From contig NC_092706.1 of assembly GCF_964275005.1 (NCBI RefSeq), forward strand, positions 29,688,781-29,752,780: DNA of 64,000 nt, given 5' to 3'. The DNA is from Diadema setosum (taxonomy: Eukaryota > Echinodermata > Echinoidea > Diadematoida > Diadematidae). A program made the position numbers and the translations under genes. Positions 1-11,244 of this stretch are shown here, piece after piece. Within the stretch, counting starts at the first letter, position 1; every line of letters begins with the position of its first letter. The notes below the pieces were generated by a model. That model was given only the letters and a program-made list of their open reading frames with translations. It did no database searches and was not told the DNA's origin.

Positions 1-347
1 CTACTGTAAAGTCATATAATGTCGTTGTGTTTCTACTGTCTTGTTCTCTCCTGTCTTTGTAAAAAAAAAAAAAAAAAAAAAGTTTAATGTATTCACAAGA
101 ATCCTTTGAGTGGTTCACAATTTACAAGCATGCTTTTCAGTGAACCTCTCAGTTTTTTCTTTTTTTTTCCCCTCCAAACATAACTTTGTATTTTGCCGGT
201 ATGCATGTATAATTTCGTATTTGTTAACCATTATCTACCATGTAAAGTCGAATTCATGCCTATGCTACATCTTCTGATACATTTCGTGTTATGTTTGACG
301 AAAAAAGAAAGAAGGAATGAAATAAATGAAATGAAATGAAAATGAAA
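1..347. repeat. Simple-sequence-rich DNA, possible retroelement tail
   Basis: An A-run at about 61-82 and a GAAAT/GAAAA simple repeat at about 315-350 are visible. Such tails are common at LINE or SINE 3' ends, but no coding remnant adjoins them, so the origin is a guess. Confidence 0.3.
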
Positions 348-660
348 TAAATAAGCATTGAATTGATCAGTGTTTTAGTAGTAGCCATGATAAAAAATCA
401 TGGGCGTACATACTCGAGTAGGATTCGAACCTACGACCTCCTGATCTCCAGACAGGCGTCATCTCCAGACCACCGAGCTTTCGCCCGACAGCAAGTGTTG
501 GTTCTAATCCTTATAACATGCAGCGGGTACTGCGTAATTATTCAAATTCATGAAATTCTTCCGTCGAGATGTTTTTCATTGCAACTGATTGACAAATTGC
601 CCTACATCGACGTAAATAAGCACTGAATTGATCAGTGTTTTAGTAGTAGCCATGGTAAAA
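348..660 (-). repeat. tRNA-derived SINE-like element between direct repeats
   Basis: A tRNA-like block lies on the minus strand at 402-486. It has a 5-bp T stem around GGTTCGAATCC (the B box) and an A-box-like AGCTCGGTGG. It is flanked by two nearly identical direct copies of about 47 bp (348-394 and 613-660, two differences seen). The same tail sequence (attgacaaattg, tcgacg) recurs at 35956-36305. A tRNA-derived SINE is the best reading; the parent tRNA is unclear because the anticodon stem is imperfect. Confidence 0.6.
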
Positions 661-889
661 GGGGATAGGTTTAGGGAAAACATTGAGATGCTAACCAGAA
701 TCCTTATAGGTTCTGATCTCTAGCAAGAAAGTCGCTCTTCTCAACTACCCATTTAAAAATACATAATTTGTACATTATACAAATACAAGCGGGGGACTTT
801 TTCTTAAATTCAAAGAGTATATGTTTTTTGTTTAAAGAATGTCTGACCCTACGTTTCCGGAGTATCGTTTGTATGCACGAATTCAAGCA

Positions 890-1287
890 TTAAAGGGATG
901 GTACAGTATTGGTGGAGATGAGAATTGGGCTTCTAACTTTTTGCGAGATACCAAGAAAACACTTATGATATAGTACATAGCATACCATTTTAAGAGGAAT
1001 TCAAAGTTTATTTGATGAAAATCGGGTTTGGAATGACTGAAACATCCAAAAACACAGTAAAACAAAGCGTGGGTAAAAGTAAAATAAAGTGTGGGTCCCA
1101 CACTTTATTAGAATCGCTCGTTTTTGGATATGTCAGGCATTTCAAAACCATTTTTTATCAAATAAACGTTGAATTCCTCATAGAATTACATGATCTTTCA
1201 TATTTCATTAGAGGTTTCTCATTATCTCACCAAAAAATGTTAGTAACCTGAAATTAGGTCTCAACCAAAACTATACGATCCCTTTAA
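890..1287. mobile_element. TTAA fold-back MITE, family A, copy 1
   Basis: The element begins TTAAAGGGATGG and ends with the complement, ATCCCTTTAA. The two halves are roughly reverse complements around a 27-nt palindrome centred on GTGGGTCCCAC. The TTAA flanks and TTAAAGG termini fit the T2/Kolobok type of MITE first described in Xenopus (TTAAAGGRR). It is highly similar to the copy at 16157-16545 and has no coding capacity. Confidence 0.85.
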
Positions 1288-2403
1288 AGTATGATATTAT
1301 TATAAGCACACGATGAGATGGTGTGGTTAAAGTAGATAAGACTATGCAGGATCTCAGACTTGAACTCCCCGCTTCAAAACCTTAGCAGCAGAGACGGTGC
1401 CTTTAGTAGTTAAGACACTTTTAGTAAAGACATAATTCTCGTAAGGACTCAAATTCATTATCCACCATTTGGAATTTACTTAGAATTCATCTAGAAAGTC
1501 AGTCAAGAAACTAACACCCATCTGACGCAATTTTCCAGGATGGTGAGTTGTGTTTGAGTATTTTGAGATCAAAAGTGTAGAAAATTCGATCGTAGTATGC
1601 GACTTTAATTCTACAGGAGGACCTCCGCTTTTAGCATTATTGGTAGGTTGAACGTTACTTGTTAGTATAGCCTACTGCATGTTGCCCAATTTGTCGATTA
1701 TCTATAATCGAATAGATGATAATAAAAAAAAAAGATACGTAGCGACCATGCCACAGGACTGTCGTACTTTCGGCAAACTTTTTGGTATTTTTGTCTTTAC
1801 CCAACTGAAATCGTATTTCTCATGGATATGTGCACAGTTTAGAGACAAAAAAAAAGTCCTTCGGAGAATACTTATGGTCCGATTGTTCCTTGGTTGATGG
1901 TTTAGCGATCAATGAATAACGTCTCAATTCGCCTGTTTAACCTGCTCCCACTTTAAGCACTTGATATATCAATGTCGGAATCTATAAATCAACAGGTAAA
2001 ACTTCCTGTGCGCTCATAGTGCAATTTTAGAAGCTTGTGTAATTGGGAACTAGTTTCTTGTTATGCGTATCGAGTATGAAGTTGCAGGTACTCTCACTAA
2101 GGCATAGAATAACGTAATGGACCCGTTGAAAGCATTACATGTACCTGGAAATTTGAGCGGGAGATACGGGATGGTTTCTGAACAGAGGGGAAAATTTGTT
2201 TATACGAGGGGGAAATTGTTGTTTATCAATGAACAGGCAGTGAATGCAAAGCAGGGGCATACGCAGGTGGACTTCCTTGAAGGGAGGTGTAATTACAAAT
2301 AAGATTGAATAAGTAAATCTTTATTATATTCACATATATATTTCGTTGTCCATATAGGCCTATATGTACCTATCAGTTCATGCATCAGATGCTTTTGGGT
2401 GAA
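1288..2403. other. No recognisable gene
   Basis: Nothing is identifiable. A 61-codon open frame at 2117-2302 (plus) has no recognised motif, promoter or splice context and is not called. Confidence 0.5.
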
Positions 2404-2407
2404 CATC

Positions 2408-3052
2408 ACGAACTCGTCACCCACGAGTCATACCGCCCAGAATCATACAACCCACGGGCAATACTGCCTACGAGTCATACAGCCCCGAATCATACAACCC
2501 ACGGGTAATACTGCCCACGAGTCATACAGCCCCGAATCATAACCCACGGGCAATTATTGCCCACGAGTCATACCGCCCCGAATCATATAACCCACGGGTA
2601 ATACTGCCCACGAGTCATACAGCCCCGAATCATACAACCCACGGGCAATACTGCCCACGAGTCATACCGCCCCGAATCATAACCCACGGGTAATACTGCC
2701 CACGAGTCATACAGCCCCGTGCACGAGTTAGATATTAAGTGAACAAGGCCCATTATCTCGATATCAGGGAAAATAGGCCCAGGAGCTATACGGTCCATTA
2801 GATCGACACTAGGCAAATAAGGCCCATGAGCCAGACATAGGCAAAAAAAAAAAAAAAAAAAAAGCCCACGAGACCGACGTTACACGCAGTGTCGTAGCTC
2901 AGGGGCCTTTTGCCGCTAAGTGTCGGTCTCGTGGTCCTTGTTTGCCTAGTGTCGAGCTTATGGGCCTTATTTGCCTAGTGTCGAGTTTATGGATTTTTTT
3001 ACCCATTGTCGAGCTCATGGGCTGTATGACTTGTGGTTGTAGAGCTCGTGGG
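2408..3052. repeat. Self-complementary CCCACGAGTCATAC array, copy 1
   Basis: The left part (2410-2720) is a tandem array with seven occurrences of CACGAGTCATA spaced about 44-50 bp, interleaved with CCCACGGGCAATACTGCC. The right part (2880-3052) carries the complement (gtcgagctcatgggc, tgtatgact), so the whole can fold back. An A-run at 2845-2862 lies between. The same family occurs at 40839-41160. It is a fold-back DNA repeat with internal tandem expansion; no coding capacity is seen. Confidence 0.75.
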
Positions 3053-3735
3053 ATGAATCCATTGTTTTGATGATACATTGTAAACGGCGGTTAAGATGTT
3101 CCCTTAACGTATTCGACCCCTCATGTTAAAGAAAGTAGTGCTTCTACATCTGCATGTGCGTGTGTGTGTGCGTGTCTGATTGTATTCTCAATTTGGTATG
3201 GGGATCCAAATGATGAGTTAGCCACTTCTATACATCTGTTACCTTAATCCCGGTAGCTGTGTGATAAATAAAAGTCATCTTTCACAATAATTTTATTTGT
3301 TGATTTGACCATTGACGAGAGAAAAACATAAGAAATCAGTATTGTCTCATTTATCATCATTCTCATTATCTCCCTGATGTTACTATCTTTACCATGTTGT
3401 GTTGGCCGTTCATGTATAATTTCCATTCCAGTTCATTTCATTTTCCAATTGCTAAAAGGAAGATACATCAAGATAACAAACAAAACACTACAGAATACTT
3501 CTAATGAGCATTCTAATGGTCAGTGACACAGTATGTTGGGGTAACAAACATTGACATAGAAGTATCAAGAAATAGGCCAGTTTTTCGTGTCTGTTTCAAT
3601 TTTTAAAAAAATAAGAGGGGGTTGATGGGATGCGGTTGTTTACCCCCATGCCCCCACAAGACCTCCTTCGCATCCTGCTTTCGTCACGTACGTCAGGCTG
3701 TCAGCCAACGACGGTGGGACGATCCGGGTTGTGCA
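3053..3735. other. Intergenic, upstream of receptor promoter
   Basis: A short GT-rich tract lies near 3155-3175. Otherwise no gene or repeat family was recognised; the 3' end is the presumptive upstream regulatory region of the receptor gene. Confidence 0.4.
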
Positions 3736-3743
3736 TATATAAA
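3736..3743 (+). promoter_or_regulatory. TATA box of the first GPCR gene
   Basis: TATATAAA in the context CATATATAAAAG lies about 35 bp before an initiator-like TTCATTC (A at 3771). A clean GTAAGT donor at 3847 then defines a short noncoding first exon of about 76 nt. Assignment to the GPCR rests on the acceptor just before its ATG. Confidence 0.6.
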
Positions 3744-3770
3744 AGTCAACAGTAATCACCTCTCTGGTTC

Positions 3771-3846
3771 ATTCGAATATTGATAGACTCCAAGTACCAA
3801 CATCCAACCACGAAAATCACGATCTGCTGAGTGCTTCTCATTTTTG
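3771..3846 (+). other. Predicted noncoding first exon of the first GPCR gene
   Basis: It starts at the presumed initiator downstream of the TATA box and ends at TTTTTG before GTAAGTTCAAC. It has no ATG-initiated frame of note. The 1.29-kb intron would end at the CCCGTTGCAG acceptor (5130-5131), eight bases before the ATG. The paralogue at 25.9 kb also has an acceptor just upstream of its ATG, which supports a shared 5' UTR intron. Confidence 0.55.
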
Positions 3847-5139
3847 GTAAGTTCAACTTTAAATAAACTTTTACGTTCTTCGTGATTCCGCTTGTTGAAT
3901 ATGCAAATCACAAAATACGAAGGACGTTTCGTATTTATTTCTCTTTATGTTTATCATTCTTTAAACTTGTTGTTGTTTCTAATTTGAGCTGAGAGCGAAT
4001 TTTCCTTCATTGTGCGGAGATGGAGGCTTGAAAGCCAAGAGTAGGGAGGGGAGACGACAAATTGGGACCTTTCGAATAACTCTCAACATATCAGTGGCAT
4101 GTGGATATGTTCACGCCTCAATTTGAGTTGAATGTACACGAGTGTGTGTGGCTGTGGGTACACGTGTGTTTGAGGGTTTGTGATATTCGTCACCAGTCTT
4201 TTTGTCCGCTCCTATTGTGGCTACGGTAATCTATTTATTTTATTTACCAATTGGACTCAAGTGGAACATGAATCTTTGCAGAATTCCAAACTTCGTATGA
4301 ATGTTTCTGCTACTTTGATTCATCTTTTTTATTCATTTGACCTCTATACAACAGGTATTTTAATCCATGAATCGCTTCAGCATATGTGTTCATCATTTTT
4401 GACGGAATCGTATCGATAAAACAGTCCCACCTGAAGAGAATACACGACGAGTTTTAGCGGAACAATTATAAAAAAGTATTATTATCATTACACCCTTAAG
4501 TTTCGGGTTATGATTTACTTTATGTGTGCTAGAGAATGGTAATTGTTTTATGGGGTTATTGGATTAAAGCTATAGTTCGTAAACAATGAATGGCACTCGA
4601 CATCCAGTAATAGTATGACATCGCGATCCACAAGATTTTATGACATATTTTGCTATTTTTATTGCACAAAAGTGTTCCCATTGATTGGGGCAGTAACAGG
4701 GAGATTTTTTTTTTCTTTTCCTGGGCAGTGTTAAGAGGAGATGATTCATCATTTCATATTCAACAGTTATCTTTCATCATCTGAAAAAGCATGTTTGGTA
4801 AATTTGGACAGCTTGATAGAATGAGGTTATTTCCATTGATCTCCAAAAGATTCCACAGTGAGAGTCCCTGTCATGCCTGTATCATTGTCAGTAATGTTAG
4901 TCATAAAGTCATCTACGTCACCGCGGGATAATCGATATTCATGAGCACATCACCAAAGGATTCACCATATTTACGCTTTATTCACGCCAAACAGTTAACT
5001 TCCTTTACTTATCTTTGAAGCAACAATTACAAAAACGTTGATGATAAATTATGTACCGAACTCTCAACCCGTCCTTTCTCTCTTTCTGTCTCGATCTTAC
5101 TGTTCTTTTCCCTACTGTTCTCCCGTTGCAGCTGACACA

Positions 5140-7179
5140 ATGACTTTCGCAAAGATGTTTGCGGCCATCGCCACCATTATCACCATCATCATTCATGTCC
5201 AACATGTATCTGGGCGATCGGTGAATACGGATGAAGTCAATAGGACCACGCCCTTTGCACGTACAATCGACAACGCCACGGAGATATCTGCAACCGGTAA
5301 TGCAACACGCGTCACGTCAGGGCCGTGCGGTGATGATGGCACAACAGCCTGCAAGTTCGCTGCAACCTCAGCGAAATACGATGACGAGCTAAAAATTGTC
5401 GAGAACACTTCTATAGAATACAACGAGTCGCTTACGAGTAAGTACCAGTTTCTTCTAAAGTTAGATATCGTTATGCTCTTTTTTTTAGTTTTATTTTTTC
5501 AAAATATAATGGTAATTTATGATATGTATATTTGTTACATGTGATCGTTTTTGTAATAATTGAAACGTTCCATATTATACTGATATTGAACATGCTTTGT
5601 GAACACACTCGATTCATGACTAATGACAACTTTCAAAGAAGGAGCGTCATCCTTCAAAGAATTTTAGAGTTTAAAGTGGAGTGTGTAAAGGTGTCTTTTT
5701 TTCAAGAAATGACAAAGGACCTCTAAGACATATCCAATTATACACTATTCTACCAAAAATGCTCTAGAATAACTGCTAAAACCATAATTTCCCATTTGTT
5801 TCATGTTCCAAAATTTTCGAATAATAAAGACGAGTATTGCTCTTTAAGAAAAGATATGAAGCTCCAGATTGGCTAAGTTGACACGTTTCATTTATTTTGA
5901 GTCCTGACGCAAAATCAGGGCGTGCGACTTTTTGTTACCTTTGTGATGCACCATCGCATTTGTTTTATAAACCTTAGAGGATTCATCATCAAACCTGTCT
6001 AATTTGCAATAATAAAATGATACATGCTTAACTTGTATGTTTAGCTTTAGACGTATAACATAAGCAGAGAACAGGACTGGTGTTATATCAACCTGAAACA
6101 TACAATAATATAAGATTTCATGCCATTTTTTAAAGTTCAACAGCCTGACTTAGTGTACATCAATTTGATTTAACTTTCAAACAGATGAAACTGATAATGA
6201 ACCCGAATGGGTGTGGGGGACGTTAGACTGGGAATGGTACACCATTCTCCAGCTTATCTCAGGGATACTGGGGTCCATAGGCAACCTCCTTGTAGCCGTC
6301 ATCATCTTCCAACGTCGCTCGTCGGCGCGATCCACCGACATCCTCATCGGTAGCCTGGCCATCGCCGATTTCCTGACGTCGATTTTCATCATCCCGTCGC
6401 CGAGTGCGAGAAGAGTTCCGAACTCCTGGACGGGCATGCTGGCCTGCCTGATTCTATACCCGGACACATTCTTGTGGATATCAGTTACCGCTTCGTCCTA
6501 CATCCTCATGGCAATCTCCATCGATCGATTCATCGCGGTTGTCTACCCACTCCACTTCAAACACATCGTGACCATCCGTCGGGTCAACATTGCAATTGCA
6601 GTCATTTGGTTGGCGGCCTTCCTGTCGCTCTCATTCACCTTCTTCGTCATCAAAGTCGACGAGACAAGCCATGAATGCACGTTCACGATCACGACAGACG
6701 CGGGTTATGCCGCCATGGGCTACTTCTGGTTTTCCGTCCGCATCATCGTCCCAGTCCTGACGATGCTTATTACGCAATCTATCATCGCCGTCAAGCTCCA
6801 CATCCAGTCGTCAACTTTCAAAGCCAACGAGACCTCGGCCGTCGCTGATGTGCACATCAAGGCTCGTAATCGCGTCATCGGAATGATGCTGATCGTCATT
6901 CTCGTCTACATCGTCTGTTGGTTGTCTAACCAGGTGGCCTTTCTCGGTTACCTTGTCGGCTTCGTCCCGTGGTCATACTTCCGGAGTCCGCTCCACCGCG
7001 TTCTGACGGTTCTCGGCTACTACAACAGCTGCGCCAACCCGTTCATCTATCTGGCTCGTAATCCGAATTTCAGAATTGCCCTTAAAGAGTTCTTCACGTG
7101 CATTACCAATAAGAATGAGTCTGTTTTCAGCCAAAAGGCCGATCCAGTCCAGGCGGGCCAAGCCGCTGCGCGCGGCTGA
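5140..7179 (+). CDS. Rhodopsin-class (family A) peptide-type G protein-coupled receptor
   Basis: Two coding exons, 5140-5437 and 6185-7179, joined across a GTAAGT..CAG phase-1 intron, give 430 residues. Residues 1-25 look like a cleavable signal peptide. The ectodomain to about 115 is rich in N-glycosylation sequons and has a Cys pair around CGDDGTTAC. Seven membrane spans follow, with GN in TM1 (N133), SLAIADFL in TM2 (D161), TM3 Cys187, SIDRF in place of DRY (213-215), ECL2 Cys264, a TM5 proline (P289), CWLSNQ in TM6 and NPFIY in TM7 (384-388). The TM6 proline of the usual CWLP is Ser347 here, although the paralogue keeps it. The split codon makes Asn100 of an N-E-T sequon. The architecture is that of a membrane receptor signalling through G proteins; the ligand is unknown. 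It may belong to an echinoderm lineage-specific expansion, such as the 'surreal' GPCRs of sea urchin, but that is inference. Confidence 0.93.
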
Positions 7180-8600
7180 AAGACCACGGACGCTCGCCTT
7201 GGGCTTCATCCAGCTGGTCAAAATAATCCAAGACCTACCGCATGTGGCGCTCATCAAGTTTCATAGCTTCGCTGCTTTTTCTCGATCAGTGGGTGAACAC
7301 TGAATCCATTTTGTGCGTTTCTAAAACTTGAACAAAACTCCTAAAAATCAATGTGTTTGTTTTATGTAAGCTCACAAGGCAGTGTGGCAAACGTTCTCTT
7401 TTGCTTTTTTATAATTATAATAGTAGGTTGCAAATTATTTTGCTCGAACCGTATGCCATGTAATGATTTTTATGCAGATGATTATAATCACCATCAGCAT
7501 TTTCATCAGTCTATTGATAAAATCTAAGGGGGGCGCGCTGCAATGTTTATCTGTGGTTTCGTAGATTGTTTGAGTAATCTATAGACTACAGTATGTTTAA
7601 TTTCAAACTGCAGAGTCACAACGATTGACAATAAGATATAGTGACCCGCAAGATTCCTTTTTGGGACCGTTATCATCTATTAGATTTTTATTCATAAATG
7701 TCATTGTTTATTCGGTCTTATTGTTATAATATATTTTGTTATGAAACAAATGATTATATTTTTCTTATCGAAAGTTTGACACTTTTTAAAGTAGTTTAAA
7801 TATTGAATCGCTAAAAATGTATTCATGGTTTGAATGTAATAAATTATCATTGAATATTTTGAAAACAATTTATACTAATGATGCGTCACATTCTCAATCT
7901 GCTGAATGTAATATCTGTATAGATGGAAATTGTTAATTAGACAAACAACGACTAATTCTTATTTTTGGAGTAGTTTTGAATGATAAAACTCGGCATGATC
8001 ATAGAGATATAACAACTGTTATCTTTCAAGACAGATTAGCATTTTGTATAAACTGCGATGTCTATTGTTATCGAAATCACATGTATTGTAATAAATTAAT
8101 TCTTCCTTTTTATGACTCATTTCATGTATTATCGTCACATTTGGCACATGGGAAGAACAACTAAACTCCACATAACCGTTTATTTGAACTTTCTCTGGGT
8201 CACCCATTCAGAGTGCTTTATACGAAAGTACAAAGAAATACATAGTACATTTTTCTTTACATTTTTTTTTCATTTTTACAAGTGTCTTTATTTGGACCAA
8301 TCAGATTTATACTTGCCACAAACCAAAAGCAAATCAAACTCCATTGTTTGTCATGGTAAAAATTTCTCAAGGTCATCACATGGGGAGCGCTATTCATTGC
8401 AGTATAAAGAAATATATTATGAGACCTAATGTATTGTTTGGTATAGGTACATGTATGGTTATTGGATCACTGACAAAGGAAGACGGACGCCGCTTTTGGA
8501 TTGTATAATGGCTATATTATTCAATCTGCAATCAAAACAAAGATGCAAAGAATACATTAGCATTCAAGCATTCAGATGAGTACATCATTTGTTGACAATG
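7180..8600. other. 3' flank of the first GPCR gene
   Basis: Very A+T-rich sequence, probably containing the receptor 3' UTR. No further gene or repeat family was recognised. Confidence 0.4.
7838..7843 (+). terminator. Candidate poly(A) signal of the first GPCR gene
   Basis: AATAAA lies 659 bp after the stop codon in A+T-rich DNA. A second AATAAA lies near 8090. Either could end the transcript; no other 3' landmark is seen. Confidence 0.35.
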
Positions 8601-8730
8601 TGTTATCTTATTACATGAGTCACTGTTTAACCAATCAATGAGTGACTGTTTCATAACTTTCAGAGTGTTATCTTATTACATGAGTCACTGTTTAACCAAT
8701 CAATGAGTGACTGTTTCATAACTTTCAGAG
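8601..8730. repeat. Perfect 65-bp tandem duplication
   Basis: Two 65-bp units (8601-8665 and 8666-8730) read identically. Each contains ATGAGTCACTG and the related AATGAGTGACTG. The second unit runs into the left arm of the adjoining palindrome: its last bases, CTTTCAGAG, are also the outer end of that arm. Confidence 0.9.
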
Positions 8731-8939
8731 TGAGACCGGTATGAGATTATGCCATATCAAAATATCGACCAGAAATTTACACCGTCAATACATCTCTTCA
8801 ATCGGTAGAGCATGGGACTCTTAATCCCAGGGTCGTGGGTTCGTGCCCCACATTGGGCGCCAAAGAGATGTATTGACGGTGTAAATTTCTGGTCGATATT
8901 TTGATATGGCATAATCTCATACCGGTCTCACTCTGAAAG
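8722..8939. repeat. Perfect 77-bp inverted repeat with tRNA-Lys loop
   Basis: The left arm (8722-8798) and right arm (8863-8939) are exact reverse complements over 77 bp, starting CTTTCAGAGTGAGACCGG. The 64-bp loop is the 3' part of a tRNA-Lys. Perfect arms mean a recent event or gene conversion. No transposon terminus or target duplication was found outside the arms. Confidence 0.93.
8799..8862 (+). pseudogene. Truncated tRNA-Lys(CTT) ending in CCA
   Basis: The stretch matches tRNA-Lys from about position 13 of the D arm to the 3' end: GGTAGAGC, anticodon loop ACTCTTAAT with anticodon CTT, T arm GGGTTCG.GCCCC, acceptor strand TTGGGCG, then CCA. The 5' acceptor strand and most of the A box are missing, so it is not a working gene. 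Eukaryotic tRNA genes do not encode CCA, so this suggests a copy made from mature tRNA. Position 58, normally A, is T here; that base is methylated (m1A) in most tRNAs and is prone to misreading by reverse transcriptase. Confidence 0.85.
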
Positions 8940-10071
8940 GGTTTTCGCTTCTCGTCCACTAAGTGGCGGTCACCAGGGATTTATCCAGCCTAGTATTAGA
9001 GTCAAGACTTTATAGCAGATAATTTCTCAAAAAAGAAAAACAACTAACAAAAACCCATAATGACTATCTAAAAAGACAAGCACACACTCATAAGCATATA
9101 AATCATTTCACTATTCTGAGTTTAGATATGAATTACTTTCTCAAGAAATAGTTGTTATCTATTCACTTCTTTGTATATTAATTGTTCATAAATTGGGTAC
9201 ATGTGCAGAAACATGAAATAGTTTATAAGTTTAAGGTATACCGAGGTGTAAGTAGGCCCTATGTCAATGTGTTTTTGAATGAACATATTGAAATTCATTT
9301 TTTTTTGTGTGTGTGTGTGTGTGTGTCTTATAAGATTAAGTAGCTATTTTATTTTCTTTCTTGGACGAGTGTGGGCGTGAAACTGACCTATCCAATGACG
9401 CAATTATAAATCCAGTGGCTACCCCTCCCCCTCCCCTATCACCTCTGTTTAAGAACTTGAGTGTAAAAGATTCGACTTTTGCATCAAACGGTGATATAGG
9501 GTTTTCCATATCCGGGGGCGTACGAAAAATTGAAAAGCTTTATTAATGTCAAGGTTCAAACTCTAAAAACGGAAACAACAAATAATAAATGCCGACATTT
9601 GTCCAGCCTTATCTATTCAAGAAATAGAAAAAGCAAGTTAGACTCACTATACCGATGTCCATTGCGTCCCACTTTATCTAATCGTCCATGCTTACTTGAA
9701 TTATTTGAAAGCAAATAATTCATAAAAGCAATGTCCAGAGTCTCTTCTCGAAGGAGGTTTCTCCGCTTTGTGTAGTCTGTTTAATATGAGAACTCAAAAT
9801 CGTATCAATACTGGTCAAGTGAATAAACCGCTTAATAGCTACTCTCTTTCTTAACAATACGCTGTAAGGAATGACTGGAACAACAACGACAACAATACCC
9901 TCTGCGCTTCCATGGAAACCATAACGTTCTTCTCGCTTGTAAGTTTTTTTTTTTCCTGATAGACGGAGAAAAAGTTTTCTGATAGACGGAGGAATAGAAG
10001 TGATAGTCCATTCTGAAAATAGATAGCAGAAGGTAAGAATGTCATCGCTACACATACATAGGCCCTATACA
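8940..10071. other. No recognisable gene
   Basis: Contains a T-run plus (GT)n at about 9298-9327. No exon, RNA gene or shared repeat was identified. Confidence 0.4.
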
Positions 10072-10134
10072 ACACACACACACACACACACACACACGCA
10101 CGCACTCACACATACATTGTATGTATGTGTGTGC

Positions 10135-10167
<33 letters not shown>
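10072..10167. repeat. (CA)n and (TA)n microsatellites
   Basis: About 13 CA units at 10072-10098 are followed by a TA run at about 10136-10167 that abuts the left terminus of the long inverted-terminus element. Confidence 0.9.
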
Positions 10168-10173
<6 letters not shown>

Positions 10174-11244
10174 GCGCTCCGACAAAATGAGTCATAAGTC
10201 GCACGGGGACTTTTCCCGTAATGAGCCGAAAATGAAGGGGAAGCACTACTCGGGTCGAAAATTTTTTATGACGGATTTTGATTCCTTGACGTTTTATCTA
10301 TTTGTACAGAAAATTTCAGCGTGTAAAAATGAGGACAAGTGTCCCAAATCACAGTTTTTCTGAGACAATTTTTTTCGGTTACATTTTTTTCGAACGCTCG
10401 CCTTTGCGCTGCGTTTCGCACCTATTGTTCTTGCCCGATTGAGACTCCGCCTCCGTTGCTAGGGCGTATGCTAATGAAGCATTGCTCTTGACCCCATTGA
10501 AGACAAAACAAAGCATGGTGCGCGCGGCGGCGTCGGCGGCGGCGAGGGCTTAATTACGCAATAACAGTGAGCTGACCAAGGCTATCGATTGCATGACCAG
10601 CGAGTTGCGTTTGATACATGCACCACATTTCATGAAGTGGTGATTGATGTGACGCATAAATGGCGCTGAAAAAAAAATTCCAACGAATGATCACGCAAAA
10701 TTTATGATACTTTATCAATGAGCTAATGATGATCACATATCGAACTTGAAACTTCTCTATGTGTGTGTGTGTGTGTACTTTTACAACTTTTATTGGCCTC
10801 ATTAATGAATTCATTCAAATGATTATGTATAACTGTCGTTCCCTGGTATGTGACTTGCTGTTTAAAGTTCATCTTTGGAGATATAGCATGGCATAAGTTG
10901 TCAATATTATTCTCGTCTTTATAAAGTCGACAATTCGCATGATAATTTAAGCCAAATGTGTGTAATGCGTAATTTTATTTCCCCGGTTAATAAAACTTAT
11001 TGCCCTATTTTCTTATGATAGTTTGGGCCGCAACGGCATGGAGAGAAATCGGACGACAAACATTATCAATGCCCAAATAGCTCGTGTTCCCTTTGGAGGA
11101 TATTCTGACTCTTGTCATTTGTGTATTTTTTAGAAGTAGGACCTATGAGAAAGTGACAGAAAGCTGTGTCGCTACTCAAAAGTGTTTTTCTTCTTTCTTT
11201 TTTTTTAAATCAGAATGTGTGTAATGATAGTTGTTTGTCGTGTC

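Noticed and set aside
2117-2302. Short plus-strand protein of 61 residues
   Set aside because: No known motif, promoter or splice context, and its length is within chance for this window.
8799-8862. Functional tRNA-Lys gene
   Set aside because: The 5' acceptor strand and most of the A box are absent and the 3' CCA is encoded, so it cannot be a normal tRNA gene.
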